Assembly (NCBI GenBank): GCA_000149265.1
Contig: CH002001.1
Span: 254,079-318,078, forward strand
DNA length: 64,000 nucleotides
Direction: 5' to 3'
DNA from: Ciona savignyi
Lineage: Eukaryota > Chordata > Ascidiacea > Phlebobranchia > Cionidae
This document shows, one piece after another, positions 45,901-60,900 of this stretch. The notes below the pieces were generated by a model. The model was not told the origin of the DNA and made no database searches. It saw nothing but the letters and a program-made list of their open reading frames with translations. Numbering within the stretch: position 1 is the first letter of the stretch; each line of letters starts with the position of its first letter. A program made the translations under genes and the position numbers.

Positions 45901-48900
45901 CACTATTTATCACGCCATATCTGCTGGGTCAGGGATGTCCAAAGTGCGGCCCACCTGAGATTTTTGTGCGGCCCGGTAGTCATTTTCACTCCAAGTGGTA
46001 TTTTGAACTTTGAATCTTAGCCTTATTAAAATGTAACAGACTGCTTTTAGGGGCACAGTAATAGTAGGTTATAGTATGGACGCAACAGGAATATAGGATT
46101 ATATATAGCTATAATGGTTTGTAATTGTTTCTTTATGTACCCATTTTTCTTGAAATTTAATAGGTTCTGCGGCCCATTAAATTATTTCAAGTGTCAATGC
46201 GGCCCACTACAATAAACGGTTAGACTAGGTAGAAGGTGTGAAGAAAAGAACAAAATGTTAGTTCAAGAAATTGTGTGCGAAATGCTTTAATCACTAATGG
46301 AGTCGTATAATATGATAACAATACCTCTAATTACTACAGGATCACTAGGAGAGTTAGGGTTACAAGCGATACTGCAGGGGGAAACCAAAAAAAGAGAAAG
46401 TGAGAAGGAGAACTGCGCACTAAAATGAATATTAAGGCATCAGAGTTAGTTTTAAACAAGGGGTTGGAGTTAAAGTTAGGGTTCCAAGCGGCCAATACAA
46501 GCGCTCCAAGCGATCCTGTAGTAATTGGAGGCACCTTATGATGACAGTCACAACCACCCAACCTGCTGGGCCTGGTTGATGAGTTGCCTCTTGTTTTGTT
46601 GTAAGTTGAAAGGTTGGCTGGGGAGCACGCTGTGTTCAACAATCGCAAGCTGTGGGAAAGGTTGTTAAGAATAAATATTATTTATTTGTTAAATATGGAA
46701 GCAGTTTCGTGGTTATTCTTTTGAATGGGAAAACGCAAGAGGAATTAGGAATTTGTAAAATAGGGTATTTTACTCAAACAAAAATGAAAAAACAAACTTT
46801 ATTTACTAACACTTAAAGGAATTGCTGAGAAAGTATATTTACAATAAAGTATTCCCATTTAAATAATTATGGACAGATGCATAATTACGTTTTTATTTGA
46901 CTTTCATAGCGTAATTCCGACGTAACTGAACGTAATTTCCTAATTACGCACGCCCAGCTCTAGTTTAAACACACAACCTCTAATGGTAACACACGCTGCG
47001 TGTGACACGCACATGAGCTAGAGCTGGTTATATTTCATCATTATGTTTGTATCACCAATACTCGTTCTAATTTTATTTCAGGTCAACAAAAGACATGTAA
47101 ATAATAAATAAAAAAACATATATAATATAATCACACCCATGCTGTGAAGTTAATTGGTCTCACTCACTTGTCCAATTCCTGTCCAAGCAATGTGATTTGT
47201 AATTCTTGTTGGTGTAATATCTTTGTTTGGTTCGAAATCGCTTTTAATATTGAGTTACGTTCTTCCATCTATTGTGGTGATAATCTTAATATTTTGCTTG
47301 TGATCGAGTTAAGTAAAAAACCAAGTTAAAGTTAAACTGTGGGTATTTGTTTGATCGAAAATTCTTGAGGGTTAGTGCAAAGGGTTGCAAATTTGAAACT
47401 GGTCGCTAGTGGGTTGTGTCCTTGGGCAAGGCACTTAACGGACACATCCTGCCAGTAGTATGATTCTACAAAATTAAAAAAACATCCAAATCATACACAA
47501 CGCACGACAATATCTCCGGTAACCTGACAGGAAGCAGGGTAATGTGACGATTGCAAGTGTCAAAATGCGTTTTCTTGTTTAGGTAGATAACAAATTGATA
47601 CTATAACCTTACTAAGCCAAAACACGATTCCCGGTAATATATACTTTGCCATAATGTTATGATGCTAAGTACCTTGCATGTCACATTAAACCCACAAATT
47701 TAGGCCCAGGAAATCAAACATCAATACTTTCAACTTCATTATTTGAACACGGAGCACTTACCTCAACTCTCCGCTTGCTTTTACCACTAGAGGGTGTCGA
47801 TTTATCGCGGAAGACTTTCCACTGGTCGTTGAGCGCAGCGTCTGCGTCTCGGATCGAATTCCTCACGTACTGATGCAGCGTGCGGATCTCCTGTGATGTA
47901 ATAATGATCACAGTACATTCATAATGGTTGTGGGGATAACGCAAAGCCAAAAATCCGGGCGAGTTACGCTCATGTCTTTACTTACATGATGCATGCGGTG
48001 CGAGTAGGAATTTACTCTTGCACCTAAAAAAACTAATTAACATTAACCGCCACCGTTTTCTATTCAACTAGCATATAGGGCAGTGTTTTCTCAAATGGTG
48101 CGCCGCAAGGTTTAGCAAGGTGCGTCACACTTGCATTTCGTGAAGTTACGACAAAGTGTGCATAAATCATAAACTACTGAGTAGTTAGTGTCTAGTTCAT
48201 TTTTTCCATTGTAAAGTTTAGAGTATTTAGCATATTGTTTTGACTTTCCATGCAAGGTGCGCTCGTTCGCGTTCTTAATTGGTCTGGGGTACGGCGTGAG
48301 GTCAGAAATTGAGAACCACTGGTATAGAGGAATAAAACACAAATCCTCATTATTTAATCGCGTAACTTGCATGAGCTTCCACTTTTAAGCAAATTCTTAC
48401 TCGCTCAAAATTTGATAAACTTTTGGTCCTAATAATGTTCAAGAAAATCCATCTTACCAGCATTTTCCTCTGGTCGGCCATGTCTAATGGTCTGGACACA
48501 AGGGCGTCTCTGTAAGCGGAGTTGTTGGAACGTTGTCTTCGAGTTTCCGCTTGTTGGACGGCGGCGAATGCCTCGATGGAGACGGTTCGGATCGTCTTCA
48601 CCTCCTCGTGTTGCTCCGACGTCGTCCGCGCGATCTCATCACCGAATTCCAACATCGATTCAACCTCCTGTATTCAATTATTTATATTTATAATAAAATT
48701 TGACAAAATTAAAATTTTACTAAATTCAAATTTGACAAAATTAAAATTTTACTAAATTCAAATTTGACAAAATTAAAATTTGACAAAATTAGGTATAAAT
48801 ATTTTTAAAAAAACATTCAGTTTCATATTTTAAATTTTGTTGGTGGTCATAATTGTCCACACTGTACAGTGATGTTCCACAAACAAACAATTAGTGCTTA

Positions 48901-51900
48901 CAGGTGAGGAAAAACAAATATTTTCAAGAACACATTATGCCCCACACCGAGTATATGGCATGTGATTAAACAATATTAAAGACTTTGCATTTTAGCAACA
49001 GCTTATTTAAAGGGCTTCTAGACACAAGTGTTGGTAAAGTACATGGCTGACGTTTTTTACTGGTCTCAGTTTCAAACCCACTAAGAGCTCGTTGCTAACA
49101 CCATTTTTTGTATGTAAGCCAGGTATAAGTATCGGTCTCATTAACCATTCGGCAACAGTGTGTTTTTAGATTTTGATTTTTAGGTTTTAATTGGCTAATA
49201 TTTCCTATTGATGAGTGTATGAGATTTAAAACTTTCGTCACAATTTAATATGCGAAAACAATAGGGAACCAGCATATTTTCGGCCAACGCACATTGCGGT
49301 TAAACGACTTTATTTAACCGCAGTGGTTGAACGCCTTTCTAATCAAATCAAAGTTAATTAAATAGTTGGCACGCTGCTGTTGGACAGATAAATTATTATT
49401 ATAGAGTTTGTATTTTTTTAAATCGTTAGGCCGTGCAGCCGTACTTTACGGCACTGGGCCACACAATGGCTCACATTCCCACCTGTTTCAAAACATTCTT
49501 TTGCTCGCTGCCACCAAGTGATGAAACTTCATTCTCAAGCGAACGAAACTCAGCGAAGAAATTGTTCAACTCGACCTCAAAATCTTTGACTTCGTTCGAC
49601 AAACTCTCAGCGAGTGAGTCGCCGTCAGGGCCGGAGTAGGAATTTAATCGATCTGTGGGAAAAATGCATGCAACCATGGTATAAATCCATCAAATTTTGA
49701 TCTTTGGGAAAGTGACATAAAGGCATGTAACCATGGCCAAAAATTCATCAAATTTTGGAGGAGTAAGAATTCACTTGCATGTTAAAGCTCATGTGAGTAA
49801 CGGGAGAAAATGTTTCACGCAAGAAACACAAGTAAATCGTTTACTGCGGCCGTTTTTTATGAAAGTATTATAGACGCAAGCTGTTAAGTATTATAGACTT
49901 CAGTATTGGGACGCGCCATGTGTAAATAAACATGGTAGCAATGATGAGGATTTGTTTTTTGATTCCTCAGTACGCCAGTTGAATAAAAACGATTGCAGTA
50001 AATGTTAATTGGTATTTTATTTGCAAGAGAAAATTCTTACTCGCATAGCGCGGGTGTTAGTCGCGCAGACTTTTGGAACTGGTGCAATGCAGCCATTTCC
50101 ATGCAAGAATGGGTGGTCGGTTTAAGCCAAATGTATTTTAAAATAATTTTATTTAATCATTCAATATTTACCAGATGTCAGTGTGTTTATGCCAAACATA
50201 TTTCGAAAAAAAAATTGCAGGTTCTCTTTGTATTTTGCAAGGACTTATATTTTAACCAAGTTAATAGTCTGGTGGATTAGTGTGTCACCTTTCATCCGAT
50301 GGGTTGTAGGTACGAAACTGGTCGCTTGCTAGTCAATTGTGTCCTTGGACATGGCACTTAACGGACATTGCCTGAACTCCGCTATAACTGGGTTCTAACA
50401 CACTGCAATAGCTCCGAAACCCGACGGTGGGCGCGAGGTGATCTGACGATTGCCCGCTTGCAAACCCCCTTGGTTTTTCCATTTATGTCGAAAAACATAA
50501 ATATCCTGTCATATTTCAATCATCGGCAGTTCATATATTATTCCTTACCTCTAGCTTTATTAAGAACCGGTCGTCTTTTCAAATCGTGTTCTACTGGAGT
50601 GGTTGGGATGGGGCTACCTGGGGATTCAATTTAAAACATGAAGATTTAAGTTATGGACAACAAGAAACCAAATGTTGCACCGTGCATGAATAATGGTCAA
50701 GATTGCCCCATACAACAGATATGTTTTAGTTTAGTTTTTTTTTTTTTTCCACAATGAAAACACCAAGCAGGAACTATTGATAAAAATTAGGAAAACGGGG
50801 GAAAACGGCAAAACGACCGTCGTTAGAACACGTATAAAAAAAGCAATAAATTATTAAATTACACTTTAATTAGACGCAGCCCCTTAACTCAAATAAAATA
50901 AAATAAAAATAAATTAAAAAATGATTAATTGCTTATAAAAAATTACACTATTACCCTAAGCCTCGAATAATACTGTGCGATAAAGCGACTCATGCAATGT
51001 TGCAACAAGCAAGTGTTGAAGTTGAATTGAACAAAGGTTATTATATTTTTGGTTTGGTCATCTGTGCCTGTCGTAACTTTTGACCCTGAAGGGGATTCCC
51101 CCATCCTTTAACCCTTTTCATTAGAAAAATGGCAGCAGTTAACCACTTTAGTAGATCTAATATAATAGATAATTTAACACTTTAATTTAATACATGATCT
51201 GCTAGGTGCAAACTCATTGGTAAAACGGTGAATAAATTCCATTTCTGGAGCTCTACTAACCATACATCAATTTGTTGTAATTTAGTATGTTTTACACACA
51301 GATATAGTATATATACCCCCATGTTAAAACCTTTGAGTTTTTCCCATTAACAAAAATATTGATATATACATATAGCTATATGACCGGTTAGTCTGGCGGT
51401 ATAGTGCGAAGCCTTTCAACCGACAGTTTCCGGTTCTGAACTGGTCGCTAGTGTTAGTTGTGTCCTTGGTTGGGCTAGGCACTTAATGGACATTGCCTGA
51501 ACCCAGCTTCTACATTGAAGAAACGTGTCAATCATTCAAAACACACAGACAATAGCTCCGGTAACCCGACGGTGGGCGTGAGGTGATCTGACGATTGCCC
51601 ATGTGTTAACACCTTTGTTTTTTCCATTCAAGGGGATAAACATGAATATATCCTATCCTATTTCTATCTTATGTATACAATTTCAAAATTACCAGTTGTA
51701 TTGTATTTTATAAAAGTTTTAAATCACAGTTAAACATGTGACTGCCTGGTGACTTGTAAGCTGCCAGGAGAGACAAACAACTCACCTTTAAATCTATCAT
51801 CAGCCACGTGCGTTCGTTTACCCATCTGCTCGACTAGGTTCCCACTTGTGGGGGTTCCCCCTTGCTTTAAACTGGCAGTCCTTGTCAGAGGTTTTTGTCT

Positions 51901-54900
51901 GAGAGAAAAGAATGGATCCTTTTTTTTAAAAAACTATAAAATTTATCGGAATTATGTGCAAATTGAGAATTTTCAACATAATTTAATGACATGCAGTGTT
52001 GGAAAGAGAGATGTTGAAAGGCGTCGCACTCAACCACTAGACTTAACGGTCGGACTATTTCTGGTGATACATCAAGTCATTTATTCCTTTGCGTTACATT
52101 TCTTAAGATATCAAAGATGAAGGTAAAATTTGCAACAATACAGTAGATATAACACGTTAATAGACAAACCAACCTTGGAGTATCTGGTTTTATTTCTTTT
52201 ACTTCATAGACTTTACTTTCAGCTGCTTGGTTCTGAAAAAAATATTTGCATTTGTATCTACCATAGTTTAAAGAAATATATGTATTTTTTTAAACAAGCC
52301 AAGTTTCATACCCATGAAGGGGTCGTAACTGGAATTGTTTTTGTGCATGTAAGTTGATAAATGTAACGGTCGCATTAACCATTTGTCCATTGCATTTGTT
52401 CTTGTTAAAAGTGTGTTTATAGCGTAGGTATTGATGTGGTATGGTATCTTAAGCAAATAAGGATTAAAAACCTGTTAACTGTATTATAAAGTGAATATGT
52501 TTTTTTAGATTAGGGATACATTTTTCCTAAATCTACAAAGGAGGAATGTAGCAAAAAGGGATGGGCAACACTGTTTTGAGTACAAAAACAATACTGTAAT
52601 AAGCGATTTAAGAAAACCTATCGGAAACCGTTTCCTAGCCCAGTGAATTTCCAACATGTCCAACCAGTTAGTCTGGTGGTTTAGAGCGGGCAAGGCACTT
52701 TACGGACATTGCCTGAACGCAGCGTAAAAATGGGTTCTACCAAATTGAAGGAACATGTGAATCATTGTACACAACACACTGCAATAGCTCCTGTAACCCG
52801 ACGATAGGCGTGAGGTGATCTGACGATTGTCAATGTGTTAACCCCCTTGGTTTTTCCATTTACAAGGATAAACATGAATATCCTATCCAACATTGCGCGG
52901 ATATCAAACAAACTCACCGGAATTTTGCTCGCTTCACTCTGCTGAGTGAATGAAGACAACAAAGCTTTCTGCGCTAACGGTGCAACCTTCTTTGGTTCGA
53001 CCCCAACTGGGACCAATGGGGACATCTATGGAGTAGGGGCCATGTAAAGTTAGACTACTAAGCATGAAAACCATTTTGTTATCATATTAAAATTACCAAA
53101 TGATCATGAACTAGACTTCGTCTTATGGTGAATTATTGCTTTAGTTATTACAAATATAAGGTAGCCTATGTTATGATAACTGATCTCAAATGTTATGATG
53201 GGCAGGAAAATCAAATCAGGTAACTTATCCATGGTGGGTGATACCTTGTATAGTTGCTGCTGCTAAAATTGTAAAGCCAGCATATTATGAAGTGATAAAC
53301 ATAAATATATCATGAACTAGACTTTATTTATGGTGAATTATTTTATACAAAAATTTTTTAACAGAAATAATAAAAAACCTAAACCTCATTCCTAAAGGAA
53401 AATTCTTGGGTGCTAAGTATATGTCAACTCTACAAGAGTAGCAGTTTACAAGCATGAAACCAGTTTCAACAGGATTTAACTTGGTCGACAAATACCTGGA
53501 GCGATTCGTTGGGGGTTGGGGTTCGACCAGACATTACAAACTTGGGGGTGCTCGTTGTTACTAGCACTGATTGTTTTCCGGACAACTTGGCTTTAACCCC
53601 AGGTGTGGCTGTAGACTGGTTTTCAGCTCTTGCTATCTGTAATAAAGTGAATGAATTCGTGTACGAGGTGTTTTCAGCTTAACATTAAATTTGATTGTCA
53701 TTTAAGGAAAGGTTTACAAAATCAACAATCACACCAGAAAATTGCCTCTTAAACCCTTATTTCCTTCGAGTAAGCCATTATAACCAGGATATTTTGATTT
53801 TAGTTATATACTGTAAGATTACAGATGAGCAAGTTAGGGTATTGCTGTGTGATGATTATTTAAAAAAATACTTTTGAGCTGTACTTTGATTAAGTTCTCA
53901 AAAGCATGTGGATGGGTGGGAATGATATTAATCTAGCTGGTTGCTGGTTTGGTTAGCTCCTTAGGATTATTGGATTAAATATTTATCGGTGCCTGCAATA
54001 TTTTTAACACACTGGTATTGGTGGGCATATAGTAATCGTGATGACTTATCCATGTTTAAAAACATAATTGAAAAGGCGTTGCCTTTCAATCAAAAGGTTG
54101 CAGGTGCGAAACTGGTCGCTCGTTGGTTGTGTCCTTGGGCAAGGCACTTTACGAACATTGCCTGAACCCAGCGGATTAAACACACTGCAATAGCTCCGGC
54201 AAACGGTGGGCGCGAGGTGATCTAGCGATTGCCCGTGTGTTAACCCCCTTGGTTTTCCCATTTACGGGAATAAACATGAATATCCTATCCTATCCTATAA
54301 TCCCACCAACGCAATCAGTAATAAAATAGTTCATCAAATACACCGACAATTCCTCACCGGAGGCACTAGAGTTCTCTCTCCCTCCACAGACAGTTCCTTC
54401 AACTGAGTTATCAAGCTAGGGTAACCCCCTTGCAGGTTGATGATATGATACAAGCATAATTGGTGATGAGTGGAGAGTAAGCATAAGATGGGCATCGCAT
54501 CAGATTCCCTCGAGTCATCTGGAAGATAATGACGAGAAAAAAAAATAATGATGCCTGTTTTAAATGGTCGGCTAATTAGCTTGATGGGTTAATGCAGGGG
54601 TCGACAACCTGTAGCTTTGGTGATATGTTCGGCTTTTTAATCATTATGATACGGGTCTTATTAATTTTATTGCTACTGTAGCGGCGCATATTAAGTTTAA
54701 CACCCATGCATTATTGAAACAAACAGAAGAACACTCTCGTCTTTATCTTACACTGGGTTGTTTTTCTTTTATTGTGAAAATATTATTAGGTTTGCGGCTC
54801 TTAAGTGATTTTAATTTTGTGAAATAGAAAATGGCTCTTTAAGTGTAAAAGGTTGTCACCCCTGGGTTAGTGCACCATCTTTAAGTCTAGGGGTTGTAGT

Positions 54901-57900
54901 TCTTTCCAACTAACTAACTGTTTAAACAGTTGTTTCCTTGGGACACTTACGAAATATCACCTGATCTAAAGGGATTAATGGATTTTACTAAATTGAAGGA
55001 ACGTGTTAATCATACACAACACACTGCAATAGATCCGGTAACTCGACGGTGGGCGTGAGGTGATCTGACAATTGGCCAGGTGATAACCGCAATGCGTTTT
55101 TCCATCCACAAAGATAAACATGAATATTCTATTCTGTCTTAACTGCCATCCGATTTATTCCAATGGCTGATATGTATTTGGATACTGTTTGTTATTAGTT
55201 GCTATTCTACTGCAAATACAAAAACAAATTCGGTGCTGGTTAGTACTTTGTTCTATTGCAAATATAAAAACTACCATCCGAGTCCGTCGCACGAAATAAT
55301 CGTTCACAACTCACCGAGCCGTATCTTGTCAGTCGCCGTGGTGATAACAGCACCACCCAGCGGTGACGGATCAATATCTGATGTAATGGGAAGTTGTGCA
55401 CGGCATGAATCATCCAAATCCCAGATCTCCCACGCTCCCTGTATATAACACAACCATTGTGATTGATAAGACTTAGAAATGTTGAGGTCATAGGTAGGAT
55501 AGGATAGGATATTCATGTTTATCCCCGTGAATGGGAAAACCACGGGGGTTAACACACGGGCAATCGTTAGATCACCTCGCGCCCAATGTCGGGTTACCGG
55601 AGCTATTGCTGTGTGGTCTGTATGATTCACACGTTCCGGACTTTAATTTGGTTGAACACATTAAACCGTTGGGTAGGTGTTTAATCTTCCCCATTTTTTA
55701 AATATTTTTAAATGATTTACAAACACAAAATTTGGATTGTGGTTCGCGTAAACCGCAGATTAATTTATTGACTTGGAAAATCGCACATATACAAAGTATA
55801 AATTTTACATAACAACTGTTGTATTGTGTAAACCATTCCTTAGTTTATTGCGTTGCCCCCGATGACTTATAATAATTACTCCCCCACGCCCTCGACATTC
55901 CTGCATTCCCCGCGCGAGCTAATTGTTTATACCTCGTGTTGTTTGCCTGTTTAAGGCAGTTGGTACTGGACAAAATCAGAATACAACACCAACTCTTTAC
56001 TGAAATTAATAGTAATTCCTAACCCACCCTAACAACGCTAAGTTTCAAACACGACTATGTAAAATCATTTTTAAGCCTATGTGTGTGGGGGAAATCCATG
56101 CTTTATATAGTACCTATAAATATGCACCTCAGAGCAATACTCTAGTTACAAACAAAATACAACATATAGTAAGACCTATAGACTGAAGTGTGGATGGGCA
56201 ACACGTTAAGATGCAGTTTATAACTAAAAAAACGACTAGAGGTAAATTGGGAGTAAATTATTATAAGGTAGGAGGATTGCAGGAAGTAATGTTACATAGA
56301 GCTGGGCAAAACGGATCAAGGCAATAATAATGTTACCTAGAGAGGGTAAACCGGCCGTAATTCATCAAAGTTGTATTACGAATTACGCCAGCTAAGTTAC
56401 CTAATTCCGTAATTTTTATGAGGTCATTGTTATAAATTCGTTGTCCGTAATTACGTAACTGAGCGTAATTTCCTAACTGAACGTAATTTCGTAATTACGC
56501 CCAACTCTAATGTTACATCACAATGAAAGATACCTACCCTGGACTTGTCCTTCCCAATAACTGCTGTGTCAGCAGCGTTAGATGAACCAAGGATGAACAA
56601 CTCCCATTTCTCGAGGAATAGTGAATAGTATTGCGTCGGTCTTGGACTGTCTGCGCCTGATTGCATTAAACATCATGTTACAAGGATTTTCTGGAGCGGG
56701 CATGGGCAACATACAGACCGAGGGCTGGGTCTGGGATGTGAAATGATTTTGACCGGCTCGCAGACTGAATCTAATCACACTCTGTAATTAAAATATTGAA
56801 TACTATTCATGTAATAATCCGGCCCACCAAGAACTTCATTTTTCCACAATTGGCCTGTCGACTAGAGAATTTGCCCACCCCTGTTCTAGAGCAAATAACA
56901 TAGAATTAGGCTTGATTAGTGCAAATAACCTAGAATACCATTTGTGTGTCTTTCTCAGTATTGCAATGTGTGGATATTGCAAAAAGTAGCACGAATTAGT
57001 TGTAAATGAGAAATTTTAGTGACAAGATTTTAATCAAGGTTGTGAAACATTTTCCCTTTGTACTCCTGGCACAGTAGTAAGTAAATTTTACTGAAGTAAG
57101 TAGTTAAATAGTTTAAACAAAAATTGTATTATCGTATGTAACATATTACATTCACTGCAATAGCCAAACTAGATACTGAGTGCTTGGAATTTGACGATTT
57201 ATAAATTTGTCTGTGCTGCCCTTTAATCCTATTTTTTTATAAATATATACATCTTCGTACTTTACTAAATGCTGAAATACTTAATAACAGCAGCTTACAA
57301 GTAATATTTCGGTGGGTTGTCCTGAATTTATGGACAACAGTGAGTGAATAAGACACTTACTTGGGGCCAAAAATCCAACAAATTTCAGGCGAGTAAGAAT
57401 TCACTCCCGTGTGGAAGCTCATGCCATTAACACAAGTAAATCGCCATGCGGATAACGTGAGTAAACATAGCGCGCTACAATGGTTTGTATGACGTGACAC
57501 TCGTTTAAATCTGGTATTATAACAATCATACATTATGATGCTGTATACTTCAGTATTTGGACGCGCCGTATGTATAATAAAAAGGTTATACTCCAGTTAA
57601 ATATAAAACGACCACGGTAAAAGCTAATTATTTTTTATATACGGGTAAATTCTTACTCCCGCGGCGTGCGTCAAGCGAGTAATCACTAGAACAGTAATTC
57701 TCAATGTTTTTGAACTCGTGGCATACCCAAGAAAAATTACAAATGCGAACGGGCGCACTTTGTATGGGAAGTCAAAACAATATGCTAAATACTCTAAATG
57801 TTACAATGAAAAAGAACAAACTAAACACTAACCATTTAGCAGGTTATGATCTATGCACATTTTGTCATAAATTTACGAAATTCAAGTGTGGCGCACTCGC

Positions 57901-60900
57901 GCACCTAGCTAACCCTTGCGGCACACCATTTGAGAAACACTGCACTAGAGTATTACTTGCGCTACTCGCGCATATTTTTCATAGTTTTTTAGAGTAAATT
58001 CTTAGTCGCCCGGATTTTTAGCCCTGCTTACTGTAACATGGGTCTTCAAAGTTCTTCCAGGAGATTGATTTGTTCTGCTCCTTGGACGGCGGAAGTGATG
58101 CGGTGAATACGGATGGTCCACCACTAGGTAGCGCACTCTCACCATCGTCGTCAGGGGGAACAGTGTACGTAACGGCCACTTGGAGTGTCGAGAGCCAGGT
58201 GACGTTCGAAGCTTGGACTTTGCGATCAACGAACGAACAAACTGGGACGACTCGGCGGATTTCCATTGTCTGAGTCATAATGGAAAATAATTTTAACATT
58301 ATTGGAAATTCCATGTTTACAAGCGCGAAAAAATGGATGTTTTTTATCATTATCCTTTAACACAATTGGTAATCCTTTAACACAAGACAGAAAAATGCGG
58401 AATTCGTGAGAATCGAATTTATAACTTGGTGGGTTAATACCCTCACACTTTGACCACTGTGCTAACAAAGATCTAGATAACCACTATGTGAGTGACGTTT
58501 ATGTGCAAAGCAATACATAATTGTTCCTGATAATGCTTAACCCTTAGACGACGACGGTTACATATTTGTAACCCAGATGTGTCCCCGAAAAAAAAATGCA
58601 CAATTCAGTCGTTTCTTGGGGGATTTTCCTTGTTTTGATATTTTTGGAAAGCATTTGAATAGATCTTTCGAAATAACGCATAAAAACATAATCCTTCCAT
58701 TTAAAAATTTTGAGTAATATTGCTTCAAACATTTTTCTTCAAAATTTTTGTATCTAGTTTAACTTTTAGGTAAAATATCGCTTTTTTGCGTTCTGGGGAG
58801 TTAAAATTGTAACACCAGTTGCTGTGAGAATAAAACTAGCAGTAGCCGTCTTTGTTTTCGAGTTTTCCAGTCATTTTCGATTTTTCAACGATATATTTAA
58901 ACATATGTGTACATGTTTTTTTTCTAAATACTATTGATATTTAATCATTTTTTCGCCTTTGTTTACTTTGTTTTTCAATTATTATTTTATATTTGGAAGA
59001 AATATGGCAACTTTGCAATAGATTACAACCGATTAGGCTGCCAGCATGATCGAGGCCGACAGTGATTGTGGTGATGAAATGCCATATTTGTCAGTTTTAT
59101 GTGACGTCATCACGCTTAGTTGACGTCATCAAAAAATAAAAGACGTAGCTTTGTAGGAAATTTCATTTTGAACAGCTTTGTAATACATTACTATCTTCTA
59201 CAAGCTACCAGTAACGAGTAATTAGAGTATAAATTACTAATTATGACGTCATTACAAATACTACAACGTCATCAAAAAAATAAAAATACCAATTTGTAGA
59301 AAATTATCTACTGGACAACTTTGTAATAGATTGTTTTTCCCTAAGTCCAACAGTATTCGCAGCAAACAAGGTCAAAGCAACCTTACTCAAAAGTGCCAAA
59401 AACTGCAAAAGTTCCGTCGTCGTCAAAGGGTTAAAGTAATTAATCAATATATCAAAACAATATATGATTTAAACCTAAGCTTTGATATATCAATCTAATT
59501 TGCCTGATACTTCTGAACTGACATCAGGTTGATTTTGTTGTATCCAAGTAGAATCTTTAATATTTGTAATATGTATAAGTAAGGATATATTGACGTGTTT
59601 TATCCAACAATTATAGTTAGCGAGAGAGCTATTGTTCTCATGGTTATAGTCTTATAGAGCACATACCGGAGTGAATTGTTGGATCGAACCATCACGTTTT
59701 CCTATCATCATCTGCTTGCCTTTGGGACTCCAACAAACTAAAATGTTTAGGATTTAGCGTTGATATTGTGTATTGTTTCATTGAATTTTTTTCATATCAT
59801 GTGCTCTCTGTGATAACACTAAAAAATGTTTTTTCGCAATTAAAACTGGCAAACTGAAGCACTTTCAAAATTTTAACATTGAAAAACTGGCAATACAATG
59901 GTTTCATTAGCAAACACGCTCATTTGCAACTTTGAATTGTTGATATCTACAACATTATATAGATAGCTAAAAATTTGTTTTAAGTTGCATATACTTTTAA
60001 CTTTTTTTACTAATTTATAATTGAAAGTTGCAAAATAGCGTGCTCGCCAATAAAACCATGGTGTTTAACTTTTTTTACTAATTTTATAATAGAATGACTC
60101 TTTTGTTACATTTAACATTACTTAAGGCCATGCAACACCAGCGGTTAACTAATAATTCAGTTTATCAGTATATAGCAGGGGTTCTTAAACTTCTCAAGGG
60201 GGGCGCGAGCATGAAAGTGACATATTGATGAAAAACAGCTCAAATTACAGTCAAACCTTGTATTTCTCGTTAACACTAATCCAATAGAATAATTTGTGAC
60301 CTAGTGTTAAAAACAATTTTGTCTAGGCTATAATTCGTTACTGTTTCAATTTTCGCTGTCTTATTTATATCGACACATCGTTATATGAAGGGTAATGGCA
60401 AATAAATTATTGTTCTACTTTTCGTAAATTTAATTTTTGAGTAGGTGAGGCGTGAGTATGAATCACAAATCTCAAGGGGGGCTCGACTGAAAAAGTTTAA
60501 GAACCACTGGTCTATAGGTATATAACACTGTTCCAGTATTCACTGACCTGATAATGCGTTAAAATCCGCAGGTTTTTTGGCAATTTCTTCCAAAGTTTGT
60601 TTGATTGAAAGAACATGGAACGCCCCATTTGAAACGCATCTGTGAGAAATAATTTTAAGAACATTGGAGTGGAACTCAACCAGGTTTCCACAGCTATTTC
60701 GGTACATAGTGATGTTTTGGGATTTCTTAATCATCTACATTCTACATCAAGCTGCGTCAATTCACGTTATTCACCATACCATATCAACTTGACACTAATG
60801 TTAAGCTACCTATACAAAAGCAGTCATTTATATAAACATGTGCGCCATAAATATTAAAGATTAAAAAAAATGGATGCTATTCATTCCCAGTAATTCCAGT

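Noticed and set aside
50368-50634. Recurring short ORFs with RRWARGDLTIARVLTP text (also 11046, 40757, 55304, 61408, 62375)
   Set aside because: All lie inside SINE-A copies and read the SINE body; no conserved start or stop.
58544-58732. 62-codon minus-strand ORF
   Set aside because: Inside the piggyBac-type MITE, starts at its terminal repeat, no similarity to transposase seen.
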